The notes beneath the pieces are model-generated. The model was not told the origin of the DNA and did not search any database. It was given only the letters and a program-made list of their open reading frames with translations. The position numbers were made by a program, and so were the translations under genes. DNA of 64,000 bases from Toxoplasma gondii ME49 (lineage: Eukaryota > Apicomplexa > Conoidasida > Eucoccidiorida > Sarcocystidae). Each line of letters opens with the position of its first letter. Position 1 is the first letter of the stretch. The stretch is taken from positions 1-64,000 of the forward strand of contig NC_031472.1 of NCBI RefSeq assembly GCF_000006565.2, in the 5' to 3' direction. Below are positions 48,776 to 62,500 of the stretch, in pieces.

Positions 48776-50120
48776 AAGAAGGCACTCACATTGTCTAACC
48801 ACTCAAGTCGTTTCGTCGCCTACTCAACCAGCGACATGGTAACGCGCCCTGCTCCACACCTCTCTTAAAATGAGAGTGGTGGAACCGACACCTGTCTGAC
48901 GCCTCTCCGTCACACCTTCCAAATGGTAACCTACACAGCGCCCTGTCATCGTGACGTCGCTGTCGTACTTTCTTCCCCTGGCGACGACACAAAACGTGAA
49001 GCCATTCGAAGCAGATATCAGTAGCACCAGGGCATGAAGTCACGACTGAAGTCAACCCTCGCCAGTGGGCATCGATATTTGTCGATCGGGAACATGCTGT
49101 GAACAGGGGCACGACGCATTTACGCAAGACATCACGTTTATGTTTGCACCCGCGCAACACACTGACTCATACACCTCTTTTTCTGGCGACCGATGGAGCT
49201 GCCGCTGGACCGCTCCGCCCTACTGATCGTTTCGTTCCTGTCACGCGCCTTGCGAACGCCTCGCGGATTTCCATCGCGACTCCATCGCACAGGCTAGCAG
49301 CATGTCTTGCCCTCCACCCGGTGCGCACCAGCTGCGGGCCGAAGGGGAACAAACCATCCTCGACCTGTCTGAGCAGAGATAGTCCTATGCAGTGCGTTGC
49401 GCCTCGAGAGGTGATGAGTGGGTCGTGTGCCGTGCATGAGGTTACTGGAGGACCCCTACAGTATCCACCACAGGACACGTGTGTGACACTCTCTCGACTG
49501 CTCCTCAGTCTCCGGAAGTACATGTCCCCACACAGATCGTCCCGTGAGGGTGCGAATCAATTTTGTCTGAATCCGTACCGAGACACAGGAAAAGCCCCAC
49601 ATGTGCACGCAGGCAAAAGACAGCGAGACGCTGGCGTCTCACACCAGTCTCCGGACTAGTGGCAGGGTCAGGCGACTCAATCGGGGGGCGTTGTGTGTGT
49701 TGTGGCTTTGAGCTCAGTCATCATCGCAACAGATTGAGGCTGACACCAAGCGACAGTCAGCTCTGGAGGCTCACAAACAGCATGAATACTGTGGCGCGGC
49801 GAGTCTGCGTGGTGCGCTGCAGCCGTCAACACCAAGCACACAGCACCTCAGGCTCCGACGCACCGTTCCTTCGCCTTATTCTGAGCGACGAGCGGCAGGT
49901 GACGCCCCAGTCAACACTCATTACCACACGTCGAGCTGCACCACACTGTCGAAACCCAGTAGATTGTTGTATGCACATGCGGACGCTACGGCACGCGTTT
50001 CGAACACCTCTCCCTCAGTTGCGCAACACCAAACGCGCCGGCGTGTGTTCCGCTCACCGCTACAAATGGCGATCAACGCATGGGCATCGCGTACCTAGCA
50101 CGGTTGCCTCTCATGTGGAC
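48776..50120. repeat. Isolated, diverged unit of the 1.5-1.7-kb satellite
   Basis: Begins with CCGCCAAGAAGGCACTCACA, as do the array units at 53645, 55341, 57290 and 58806, and can be followed to about 50120 with scattered substitutions. It lacks most of the 176-bp segment found in the long array units, but the deletion ends differently from the short units (it keeps CGCGCAACAC), so it arose independently. Confidence 0.85.
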
Positions 50121-53051
50121 TGTGCTATCCCGAAATGTGCAGCATGGAATAACTCGATCAAGGTTATAATGGCCCCTTGGGGTAACACTAGGCACCGTCG
50201 TGCCTAGAGTCCGCTGCTATATACATGTGGTACTGAGATGGCCGAAGCAACAGGATACGAGCTGCGCCCTTCTGCGCAGAATTCCTCTTAACGGAGGCGG
50301 AGGTTGGCACGTCTGCTGTCCACGCAAAGGTTCTCCACACCAACGGCAGCAGCGGCGCAGTAGTCCCCTTACTCCACTTGGCATTTGGTCAGTCGTAAAG
50401 CCTGAGGCGCTCTCTGCTTCTGGATGCTCATCTACTCATATTAGACTGTAGGCATTGCACGACCCTTCCCCACAGTATCAGAGCTGCCTACTGTAACGGC
50501 CTGGAAGCGATGTTTAACATATTACTGTTCAAAATCGAATTGATCACTACCGCGGCAATTTCAATAGGCGAGCAAATTAACGAGAGTATCCCGTATCCCT
50601 CATGGTGATGAAGCGCTCGTCGGCCCCAACTACAACAGATTCCAGATCCCCTTCGACAGCGGCTACGACGTGGGCCTGCACCACAGACGCTTCTTGGTGG
50701 CGACCAGCGTCCTTCGCCTACGTCATTTGGCACACGCCTTCCCGGGTGGTAGGTGAGAGAACGACACATGCGCCACAGGCGTCCAGCTGCGGGAGGTCAT
50801 CCGCAATAACAGCACTTTCTTCCCCAGCATTTCGTGTCGACCTCGTGTCTCCGATCCAATGTGCCACACCACGGCATGGCACTTCGGGCGACACCAAGGA
50901 ATGTTGCCATTCAGCATCCAACGACATTATCATTAACGCACGTTGAATATGATTCAAAGCGAACTGATGGATTTTTGTGTTCGACCATGCTCAAGCTGAG
51001 TTTGCACATCTAGTCACACACTTCGCAACCGCAAAATTTCAAACCCACTTTGGCCCTGTTGCTGCTATTGGCGCGCTGTTGCGTCTGGTTCCATCCCCGC
51101 TGCATACGCGCAGGACGCTCCGACGCTCCGACGCTCCGCACCTCACCTGGCTCCTCCGCCACACTCCTCACCACGGTGGTACACACGCTCCGGACTGCTG
51201 CCTATCACGGTGAGAGTCAGTGTAAAGCCGTGGACAACTCGTGACGGGACTGAGCCAGGACAGGCAAAGATACTCTAGGACACCATGAGACGTATACTAT
51301 CTTGTACGGAAGAACCGCTGGTACGAGAGACCTTCTGAGAGACAAGACGTCGGGTGGCTGGACCACAGGCCACGTACCTTGACACCGCTCACCACTACGG
51401 GTTCAATCGTGTTGGACGCGGGCACCTGTGAAATAGTCCCATAACCCACATGGTTGACGTTTGTTTGCGGCAACGTCTGTCTAGCCACGCATATAGTCCC
51501 CACACACAACCAAAACCTGCCCCGGCGGATATGGCGCACGAAGCTCTCCAGTTGAACTTACTGCGGCAAACATCGATGCCTGTAACACTACACCGTGTGT
51601 AACAGTGGAATCTCAAAGTCTGTAGATGTAACGATTCCGCACACGGGAAACATGCGATACACAAACACACCCCAGGAAACGCACATGGTGGGACACGCAT
51701 ACATGATGCAGCGATCGACGGTAACAATCATCGCAAACGAAGCTGCTACACACCTGCTGGTCGGTCAATGCTATTGCCACGAGATAGAGATGACACATAC
51801 GTAAACATATGACATGAAGAAACGAGCTCATCGCATAGGAGAAACGTGTGAAGCCGTACACTGCATTTGGTCACCGACGACGGTCGCCTCTTGCCTTTTC
51901 TGAACGAGAAGGGCATCCCACGTAAACAGTAGAGGCGCCGGCGTGTGCCCTGTGCACTGAAACAGCTTGTCCTGTGGCATAATTGCCTTGGTAATGCACC
52001 GTCTGCCCGCTACAACAGCTGCAGCGGAGAAAATGGCAGCCACACTGGGGAGTCTGCTGCCAGTATTTTCGTCTGATATTCATATCCATGTGTACATGGT
52101 ATCCTCAAACGTGGTGACACTAGGTTAACGATCTCAAACCTGAACTGCGTCTCCAGCCACCGTCTACAGTGCAAATCGCCATCAGGGTGCATGCCATCGC
52201 CAACAATCTACAACGCACTGAGCATTCACGCACTGTAGCAGCGCCCTGCGCCTTCTGCCACCATCCACATACTGAAACACAAACGCCATGCCTTTCTCGT
52301 GCTACCGCTCAAGCTCCAGAGTCAAGGGAGATATCAACCATCGCTGTCGTTTCTGCCACGGTGCCTTACTTCCAATTGCTAAAAGTGGACACCATTCAGC
52401 CATTTCATAACGACAGGTGGCATCTCCTATTGCATACTAGGGTGCGAACAGGCGAGGTCCAACGGACTGTCCCAAACACCCAGATCATTCAGGTGGGCCA
52501 CAACCCTCAACAATCCATTTCCGTCTGCAACAAAAATGCCAAGTCCTCCTTGCAACCCCACGGCTTCTCGTTGTCCAGAAACCAACCTCTCTGCTTCTGT
52601 TCTGCGCACCACCTTCTCAGCCACTGACCATGAAGGAACACAAATATGACACACGTTCGTTTTTGACAGGCTCATCCCGTCAGTCCGCCAATATCTTGTT
52701 CGTCAGCAGCGGCCGTCTCGGTTTTCAATTAATGCAGCGCCGTGCGATGGCATGCATGACATACTCATATCAATCCAGTAATTTGCCGAGAATAGCTTGG
52801 CGTGCTCCAGTCTTTGCACCACAAGCTCCTATGTGTGAGTTTCCTTGTTCGTGGTCCCCCGGTCATCGACAGGATGTTGTCAACCGCAAGCACGCCGAGC
52901 ATCGACTACTATTCACATGTTCTTCACCCATGCGATTCCAGCACCAACTTCGGGGCAGCGCCATACTCTGATTCCCTAGCGCATCACGTTTCCCGCCGTC
53001 GTACTCGTAGAGAACGCACTGGTACGACAGCAGTCTTCACCATAGTGTCAC
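50121..53051. other. Unassigned sequence between satellite blocks
   Basis: A/C-rich + strand with no repeat partner that I could find in the window and no recognisable gene. A Thr/Ser-coding frame at 50602-50946 and a 152-codon frame at 52169-52627 are open but look compositional. Confidence 0.5.
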
Positions 53052-53071
53052 NNNNNNNNNNNNNNNNNNNN
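53052..53071. other. Assembly gap (20 N)
   Basis: Run of 20 N at the left border of the satellite array. The array may extend into the gap. Confidence 0.98.
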
Positions 53072-56000
53072 GTCATCATCGCAACAGATTGAGGCTGCCA
53101 GCAAGCGACAGTCAGCTTTGGAGGCTCACAAACAGCATGAATACTGTGGCGCGGCAAGTCTGCGTGGTGCGTTGCAGCCATCAACACCAAAGCACACAAC
53201 ACCTCAGGCTCCGACGCACCGTTCCTTCGCCGTATTCTGAGCGACGAGCCACAGGTGACGCCCCACTCAACACTCATTACCACGTGCCGAGCTGCACCAC
53301 ACTGTCGAAACCCAGTAGTTTGTTGTATGCACAGGCGGACGCTACGGCACGCGTTTCGAACACCTCTCCCTTAGTGCCGTAACACCAAAAGCGCCGGCGT
53401 GTGTTCTGCTCACCGCCAGAACCGGTGATCAACGCATACGCATCGCGCGGCTAGCACGGTTGCCTCTCACGTGGAGTGTCCCTGAATGAATGTGTCCAGC
53501 ACTATATCTGCATAATGCCCGGTGACAGGCAACCGTTACAACCATGACAGTTAACGGAGCGTACAATCGAACGCTGCGGGAGTATGACACTGCCGTACCA
53601 TAGACTACGTCCTCCAGTGGGTGAGGTACCCACAGCGGTCACCGCCAAGAAGGCACTCACATTGTCTAACCACTCAAGTCGTTTCGTCGCCCACTCAACC
53701 AGCGACACGGTAGCTAGCCCTGCTCCACACCTGTCCTAAAATGAGAGTGGTGGAACCGACACCTGTCTGACGCCTTCTCGGTACACCTTCCAAGCGGTAC
53801 CAAATGCGTGCCGCCTGTCGCCGTGAAGCCGCGATTGTAATATGTCTCCTGGAGCCGAGACAAAACGCGAACCCATCCAATACATATATCACCAGCAGCA
53901 GGGTGTGTCGTCATGAGTGCTCACGCGAAAGCGTTGTGCACTGCACATCGATGTTCGTCGATCCCCAATATGCGAAAACCGCGTGCACGACGCACGTATG
54001 CATGAGATCACGTTGGTGTCTGGCGTCGACGTTCCGCATGGTCTCCAACCGCGTGCAAGCTCCACCATTACACGGTGGCGATGAGAAAGGCCACGTGATG
54101 CGCAAACATCGCTGCGAGCTCCACTCTTCATCAACGTTCCCGCTACGCACGTTACGGCTGTGCTCAGCTCTGATGCTGTTCACCCAGAAGTCCAGGTCAC
54201 GCTCGCGCAACACGCTGACTCATACACCTCGTTTTCTGGCGACCGATGAAGCTGCCGCTGGACCGCTCCGCCCTACTGATCGTTTCCTTCCTGTCACGCG
54301 CCTTGCGAACACCTCGCGGACTTCCATCCCGATTCGATCGCACAGACTACCAGCACGTCGTGCCCTCCACGTGGTGCGTACCAGCTGCGGGCCGAAGGAG
54401 AGCAAGCCATCGTCGAGGGGACCGAGCAGAGATAGTCCTATGCACTGCGTTGAGTCTCGAGTGGTGATGAGTGGGGCGTGGGGCGTGTATGAGGTTACTG
54501 CGCCGCCCCTACAGTTTCCACCGGAGGACATGTGGGTGACACTCTCTCGACTGCTCGGCAGTCTCCGGAAGAACACGTCCCCACACAGATCGTCCCGTGA
54601 GGGTGCGAATCAATTTTGTCTGAATCCGTACCTAGACACAGGAAAAGCCCCACGTGTGCACGCAGGCAAAAGACAGCGAGACGTTCGCGTCTCACACCAG
54701 TCTCTGGACCTGTGGCAGGGTCAGGCGATTCATTCGGTGGGCGTTGTGTGTGGTGTGGCTTTGAGATCAGTCATCATCGCAACAGATTGAGGCTGACAGC
54801 AAGCGACAGTCAGCTCTGGAGGCTCACAAACAGCATGAATACTGTGGCGCGGCAAGTCTGCGTGGTGCGCTGCAGCCATCAACACCAAGCACACAACACC
54901 TCAGGCTCCGACGCACCGTTCCTTCGCCGTATTCTGAGCGACGAGCCACAGGTGACGCACCACTCAACACTCATTACCACGTGCCGAGCTGCACCACACT
55001 GTCGAAACCCAGTAGTTTTGTTGTTTGCACAGGCGGACGCTACGGCACGCGTTTCGAACACCTCTCCCTTAGTGCCGTAACACCAAAAGCGCCGGCGTGT
55101 GTTCTGCTCACCGCCAGAACCGGTGATCAACGCATACGCATCGCGTACCTAGCACGGTTGCCTCTCACGTGGAGTGTCCCTGAATGAATGTATCCAGCAC
55201 TATATCTGCATAATGCTCGGTGACAGGCAAACGGCACAATTATGGCAGACGACACAGCGTAGCGCCTTAGTGTACAAGAGTGTGGCACTGATATGTTACA
55301 GACAAGATCAAAAGACTCCCTGAGCTACCCACAGCGTGCGCCGCCAAGAAGGCACTCACATTGTCTAACCACTCAAGCCGTTTCGTCGCCCACTCAACCA
55401 GCGACACGGTAGCTAGCCCTGCTCCACACCTGTCCTAAAATGGGAGTGGTGGAACCGACACCTGCCTGACGCCTCTCCGTCACACCTCCCAAACGGTAAC
55501 CAGTACGGCGCCCTGTCATTGTGACGTCGCTGTCGTACTTTCTTCCCCTAGAGACGACACAAAACGTGAAGCCATTCGAAGCAGATATCAGTAGCACCAG
55601 GGCATGTCGCGACGACTGAGCAGAGCCCTCACCACTGGGCATCGATGTTTGACGATCCAGAACAAGCTGTGAACAGGAGCACGATGCACGTATGCGTGAG
55701 ATCACGTTTGTGTCTGGCGTCGACGTTCCGCATGGTCTCCAACCGCGTGCAAGCTCCACCATTACACGGTGGCGATGAGAAAGGCCACGTGATGCGCAAA
55801 CATCGCTGCGAGCTCCACTCTTCATCAACGTTCCCGCTACGTACGATACGGCCGCGCTCAACTCTGATGCTGTTCACCCAGAAGTCCAGGTCACGCTCGC
55901 GCAACACGCTGACTCATACACCTCGTTTTCTGGCGACCGATGAAGCTGCCGCTGGACCGCTCCGCCCTACTGATCGTTTCCTTCCTGTCACGCACCTTGC

Positions 56001-59000
56001 GAACGCCTCGAGAATTTCCATGGCGACTCGATCGCACAGACTACCAGCACGTCATGCGCTCCACGCGGTTCCTACCATCTGAGCGAGAAAGGGGAGCGAA
56101 ACGTCCTCGACCTGGCCGAGCTGAGATATTCCTATGCACTGCGTTGAGCCTCGAGTGGTGATGAGTGAGTCGTGGGTCGTGCATGACGTTACTGCACCGC
56201 CCNNNNNNNNNNNNNNNNNNNNCTGATCGTTTCCTTCCTGTCACGCGTCTTGCGAACACCTCGCGGACTTCCATCCCGATTCGATCGCACAGACTACCAG
56301 CACGTCGTGCCCTCCACGTGGTGCGTACCAGCTGCGGGCCGAAGGAGAGCAAGCCATCGTCGAGGGGACCGAGCAGAGATAGTCCTATGCACTGCGTTGA
56401 GTCTCGAGTGGTGATGAGTGGGGCGTGGGGCGTGTATGAGGTTACTGCGCCGCCCCTACAGTTTCCACCGGAGGACATGTGGGTGACACTCTCTCGACTG
56501 CTCGGCAGTCTCCGGAAGAACACGTCCCCACACAGATCGTCCCGTGAGGGTGCGAATCAATTTTGTCTGAATCCGTACCTAGACACAGGAAAAGCCCCAC
56601 GTGTGCACGCAGGCAAAAGACAGCGAGACGTTCGCGTCTCACACCAGTCTCTGGACCTGTGGCAGGGTCAGGCGATTCATTCGGTGGGCGTTGTGTGTGG
56701 TGTGGCTTTGAGATCAGTCATCATCGCAACAGATTGAGGCTGACAGCAAGCGACAGTCAGCTCTGGAGGCTCACAAACAGCATGAATACTGTGGCGCGGC
56801 AAGTCTGCGTGGTGCGCTGCAGCCATCAACACCAAGCACACAACACCTCAGGCTCCGACGCACCGTTCCTTCGCCGTATTCTGAGCGACGAGCCACAGGT
56901 GACGCACCACTCAACACTCATTACCACGTGCCGAGCTGCACCACACTGTCGAAACCCAGTAGTTTGTTGTTTGCACAGGCGGACGCTACGGCACGCGTTT
57001 CGAACACCTCTCCCTTAGTGCCGTAACACCAAAAGCGCCGGCGTGTGTTCTGCTCACCGCTACAAATGGCGATCGACGCGTAGGCATCGCGTACCTAGCA
57101 CGGTTGCCTCTCACGTGGAGTGTCCCTGAATGAATGTGTCCACCACTATATCTGCATAATGCCCGGTGACAGGCAAACGGCACAATTATGGCAGACGACA
57201 CAGCGTAGCGCCTTAGTGTACAAGAGTGTGGCACTGATATGTTACAGACAAGATCAAAAGACTCCCTGAGCTACCCACAGCGTGCGCCGCCAAGAAGGCA
57301 CTCACATTGTCTAACCACTCAAGTCGTTTCGTCGCCCACTCAACCAGCGACACGGTAGCTAGCCCTGCTCCACACCTCTCCTAAAATGAGAGTGGTGGAA
57401 CCGACACCTGTCTGACGCCTCTCCGTCACACCTCCCAAACGGTAACCAGTACGGCGCCCTGTCATTGTGACGTCGCTGTCGTACTTTCTTCCCCTAGAGA
57501 CGACACAAAACGTGAAGCCATTCGAAGCAGATATCAGTAGCACCAGGGCATGTCGCGACGACTGAGCAGAGCCCTCACCACTGGGCATCGATGTTTGACG
57601 ATCCAGAACAAGCTGTGGACAGGAGCACGATGCACGTATGCGTGAGATCACGTTTGTGGCTGGCGTCAACGTTCCGCACTGACTCATACACCTTTTTTTC
57701 TGCCGACCGATGAAGCTGCCGCTGGACCGCTCCGCCCTACTGATCGTTTCCTTCCTGTCACGCACCTTGCGGACGCCTTGAGGATTTCCGTCCCGACTCG
57801 ATCGCACAGACTACCAGCACGTCGTGCCCTCCACGTGGTGCGTACCAGCTGCGGGCCGAAGGAGAGCAAGCCATCGTCGAGGGGACCGAGCAGAGATAGT
57901 CCTATGCACTGCGTTGAGTCTCGAGTGGTGATGAGTGGGGCGTGGGGCGTGTATGAGGTTACTGCGCCGCCCCTACAGTTTCCACCGGAGGACATGTGGG
58001 TGACACTCTCTCGACTGCTCGTCAGTCTCCGGAAGAACACGTCCCCACACAGATCGTCCCGTGAGGGTGCGAATCAATTTTGTCTGAATCCGTACCTAGA
58101 CACAGGAAAAGCCCCACGTGTGCACGCAGGCAAAAGACAGCGAGACGTTCGCGTCTCACACCAGTCTCTGGACCTGTGGCAGGGTCAGGCGATTCATTCG
58201 GTGGGCGTTGTGTGTGGTGTGGCTTTGAGATCAGTCATCATCGCAACAGATTGAGGCTGACAGCAAGCGACAGTCAGCTCTGGAGGCTCACAAACAGCAT
58301 GAATACTGTGGCGCGGCAAGTCTGCGTGGTGCGCTGCAGCCATCAACACCAAGCACACAACACCTCAGGCTCCGACGCACCGTTCCTTCGCCGTATTCTG
58401 AGCGACGAGCCACAGGTGACGCCCCACTCAACACTCATTACCACGTGCCGAGCTGCACCACACTGTCGAAACCCAGTAGTTTGTTGTATGCACAGGCGGA
58501 CGCTACGGCACGCGTTTCGAACACCTCTCCCTTAGTGCCGTAACACCAAAAGCGCCGGCGTGTGTTCTGCTCACCGCCAGAACCGGTGATCAACGCATAC
58601 GCATCCCGCGGCTAGCACGGTTGCCTCTCACGTGGAGTGTCCCTGAATGAATGTGTCCAGCACTATATCTGCATAATGCCCGGTGACAGGCAACCGTTAC
58701 AACCATGACAGTTAACGGAGCGTACAATCGAACGCTGCGGGAGTATGACACTGCCGTACCATAGACTACGTCCTCCAGTGGGTGAGGTACCCACAGCGTG
58801 CGCCGCCAAGAAGGCACTCACATTGTCTAACCACTCAAGTCGTTTCGTCGCCCACTCAACCAGCGACACGGTAGCTAGCCCTGCTCCACACCTGTCCTAA
58901 AATGAGAGTGGTGGAACCGACACCTGTCTGACGCCTCTCCGTCACACCTCCCAAACGGTAACCAGTACGGCGCCCTGTCATTGTGACGTCGCTGTCGTAC

Positions 59001-59567
59001 TTTCTTCCCCTAGAGACGACACAAAACGTGAAGCCATTCGAAGCAGATATCAGTAGCACCAGGGCATGTCGCGACGACTGAGCAGAGCCCTCACCACTGG
59101 GCATCGATGTTTGACGATCCAGAACAAGCTGTGGACAGGAGCACGATGCACGTATGCGTGAGATCACGTTTGTGGCTGGCGTCAACGTTCCGCACTGACT
59201 CATACACCTTTTTTTCTGCCGACCGATGAAGCTGCCGCTGGACCGCTCCGCCCTACTGATCGTTTCCTTCCTGTCACGCACCTTGCGGACGCCTTGAGGA
59301 TTTCCGTCCCGACTCGATCGCACAGACTACCAGCACGTCGTGCCCTCCACGTGGTGCGTACCAGCTGCGGGCCGAAGGAGAGCAAGCCATCGTCGAGGGG
59401 ACCGAGAAGAGATAGTCCTATGCACTGCATTGAGCCTCGAGTGGTGATGAGTGGGGCGTGGGCCGTGTATGAGGTTACTGCGCCGCCCCTACAATATCCA
59501 CCGCAGCACATGTGGATGACACTCTCTCGACTGCTCGGCAGTCTCCGAACGTACACGTCCCCACTCC
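53072..59567. repeat. Satellite array with ~1.70-kb and ~1.52-kb units
   Basis: Using the landmark GTCATCATCGCAACAGATTG, units start at 53072, 54770, 56717 and 58234. Spacings are 1698, 1947 (contains a gap) and 1517 bp. The ~180-bp length difference is mainly a 176-bp segment present at 54039-54214 in the first unit and absent between 57678 and 57679 in the third. Units are very similar to one another. The last is cut off near 59567, where a different satellite begins. No conserved reading frame runs through the units. Confidence 0.92.
56203..56222. other. Assembly gap (20 N) inside the satellite
   Basis: Sequence after the gap restarts at a point (CTGATCGTTTCCTTCCTG) already present 253 bp upstream at 55970, so the two contig ends come from overlapping parts of different units. 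Removing this 253 bp would bring the unit to 1694 bp, close to the neighbouring 1698. Confidence 0.95.
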
Positions 59568-62500
59568 CTTGCGTCGTATTCGCCCCCGAAGGCAAAACAC
59601 ATTCCATTGGTCTCTCTCACTTTCTCGTCCTGTCGACGAGCAGCCACGCCGGACAACCACCTGCCAATCACACACAGCGACGCACTTCTCACCCGGCCCT
59701 CCATCCACCACCCCCCACGCCCTCATCCCACCCCGCAACCTGTGGCGCCGCCAAACGCAACACGTCGGCAGTTCGTGCCAGAGTGATGTCGGACCTGTGG
59801 CTGGCGGCCGCGCTGCAAATGAAGCACGGATATCCGCCCGCACAGTGCCTCCGCCGCCAGCTAACAACACCTCCTCGCTGTGACCCCTTCACCAGCAGTC
59901 TCTCCGTGGTGCGGCAGTTGCCACGAGACACCGAACAGGTCCGCCAGTCCTTTCCTTCGCTTACTTCCCGCGCCTGAACAATACGCCCACCCATCTCCCA
60001 GACAGACTCCATAGCGACACAGAACCAATAACCTCTCACCCATCCGCGCATTCATGCGACGAGTCGCACACAACGAACCAGCCGAACCATGTGGCGGCGC
60101 CACACATAACAGGCTGCGGATTTGGAAACGAGAGAACTCGAATCATGCTGTTGGGCACACGGATTGGCCCACGCATCCCAGGCAGGTCATGCAACCTCTG
60201 ACCGATACCCAATGCACGTCATCGCGGAGGTCTTGCCAGGCGGAGTCTCTCCCTTGGATCGTATTCGCCCCCAAAGACAAAACACGTTCCAATGGTCTCT
60301 CTCACTTTCTCCTCCTGTACACCAGGCGCCACGGCGCGAAAGCACTGGACATTAACACACACTCCGGCACGCTATACGGCGATAACATCTCAAACAGTGC
60401 CTCAGACGGCTGGCTCCTCTCAGCAGCGGTCGCGGCGGACGCGCAACACGTCGGCAGTTCGTGCCAGAGTGATGTCGGACCTCTGGCTGGCGGCTGCGCC
60501 GCAAATGAAACATGGACATGCCGCCCGCACAGTGCCTCCGCCTCCAGCTAACAACACCTCATCGCGGTGACGCCATCAGCAGTAGTCTCTACGCTCCGTG
60601 ATGCGGCAGTTGCCACGAGACACAGAACAGGCCCGCCAGTCCTTTTCTTCGCTTACCTCCCGCGCCTGAACAATACGCCCAACCAATTCCCAAACAGACT
60701 GCATAGCGACACACACCCAATAATCGCTCACCCATCCGCGCACGTACGCGACGAGTCGCATACCATAGAACGGCCGGACCATGTGGCGCCGCCACTCTCA
60801 ACACGTCGACAGTTCATGCCAGAGCGACGTCGGACCTCTGGCTGTCACCTGCGGCGGAACCTAGGCATCGCTACACCGCCCACACAGCGCTTCCGACGCG
60901 AGCCCACAAACCCTCAACACGTAACCTCCGTCACGTGATGTCCCCGCATCGCCTGACGTCCGAGTCGAACTACGAAACCCGCTTTGCCATTCTCGCTCAC
61001 CTTCGCTTCCTGTCAACGAGCAGCCACGCCGGAAATCCACCTGCCAATCACACACAACGACGCACTTCTCACCCGGCCCTCCATCCACCACCCCCCACGC
61101 CCTCATCCCACCCCGCAACCTGTGGCGCCGCCAAACGCAACACGTCGGCAGTTCGTGCCACGGTGATGTCGGACCTGTGGCTGGCGGCCGCGCCGCAAAT
61201 GACACATGGACATGCCGCCTGCACAGTGCCTCCGCTGCCAGCTAACAACACCTCCTCGCGGTGACCCCATCAGCAGTAGTCTCTACGCTCCGTGGTGCGG
61301 CAGTTGCCACGAGACACAGAACAGGCCCGCCGCGTTCTTATCTTCGCTTACCTCCCGCGCCTGAACAATACGCCCAACCAATTCCCAAACAGACTGCATA
61401 GCGACACACACCCAATAATCGCTCACCCATCCGCGCACGTACGCGACGAGTCGCATACCATACAACGGCCCGACCATGTGACGCCGCCACTCTCGACAAG
61501 TCGATAACTCGTGCCAGAGCGACATCGGACCTCCGGCTGTCACCTGCGGCGGAACCTAGACATCGCTACACCGCCCGCACAGCGCTTCCGACGCGAGCCC
61601 ACAAACCCTCAACACGTAACCTCCATCACGGGTAGTCTCTGCATGGCCTGACGTCCGAGTCGAACTACGAAACCCGCTCTCCCATTCTCGCTCACTTTTG
61701 CTTCCTGTCAACGAGCAACCACGCCGGAAATCCACCTGCCAATCACACACAACGACGCACTTCTCACCCGGCCCTCCATCCACCACCCCCCACGCCCTCA
61801 TCCCACCCCGCAACCTGTGGCGCCGCCAAACGCAACACGTCGGCAGTTCGTGCCAGAGTGATGTCGGACCTCTGGCTGGCGGCCGCGCCGCAAATGAAGC
61901 ATGGACATGCCGCCCGCACAGTGCCTCCGCCTCCAGCTAACAACACCTCATCGCGGTGATNNNNNNNNNNNNNNNNNNNNNNNNNNNNNNNNNNNNNNNN
62001 NNNNNNNNNNNNNNNNNNNNNNNNNNNNNNNNNNNNNNNNNNNNNNNNNNNNNNNNNNNNNNNNNNNNNNNNNNNNNNNNNNNNNNNNNNNNNNNNNNNN
62101 NNNNNNNNNNNNNNNNNNNNNNNNNNNNNNNNNNNNNNNNNNNNNNNNNNNNNNNNNNNNNNNNNNNNNNNNNNNNNNNNNNNNNNNNNNNNNNNNNNNN
62201 NNNNNNNNNNNNNNNNNNNNNNNNNNNNNNNNNNNNNNNNNNNNNNNNNNNNNNNNNNNNNNNNNNNNNNNNNNNNNNNNNNNNNNNNNNNNNNNNNNNN
62301 NNNNNNNNNNNNNNNNNNNNNNNNNNNNNNNNNNNAGAACTACGAAACCCGCTTTGCCATTCTCGCTCACCTTCGCTTCCTGTCAACGAGCAGCCACGCC
62401 GGAAATCCACCTGCCAATCACACACAACGACGCACTTCTCACCCGGCCCTCCATCCACCACCCCCCACGCCCTCATCCCACCCCGCAACCTGTGGCGCCG

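Noticed and set aside
53804..54790. Open + strand frame of 328 codons in the satellite
   Set aside because: It lies wholly in satellite DNA, is not maintained in the other units, and is expected because TAG and TGA are rare on a G-poor strand.
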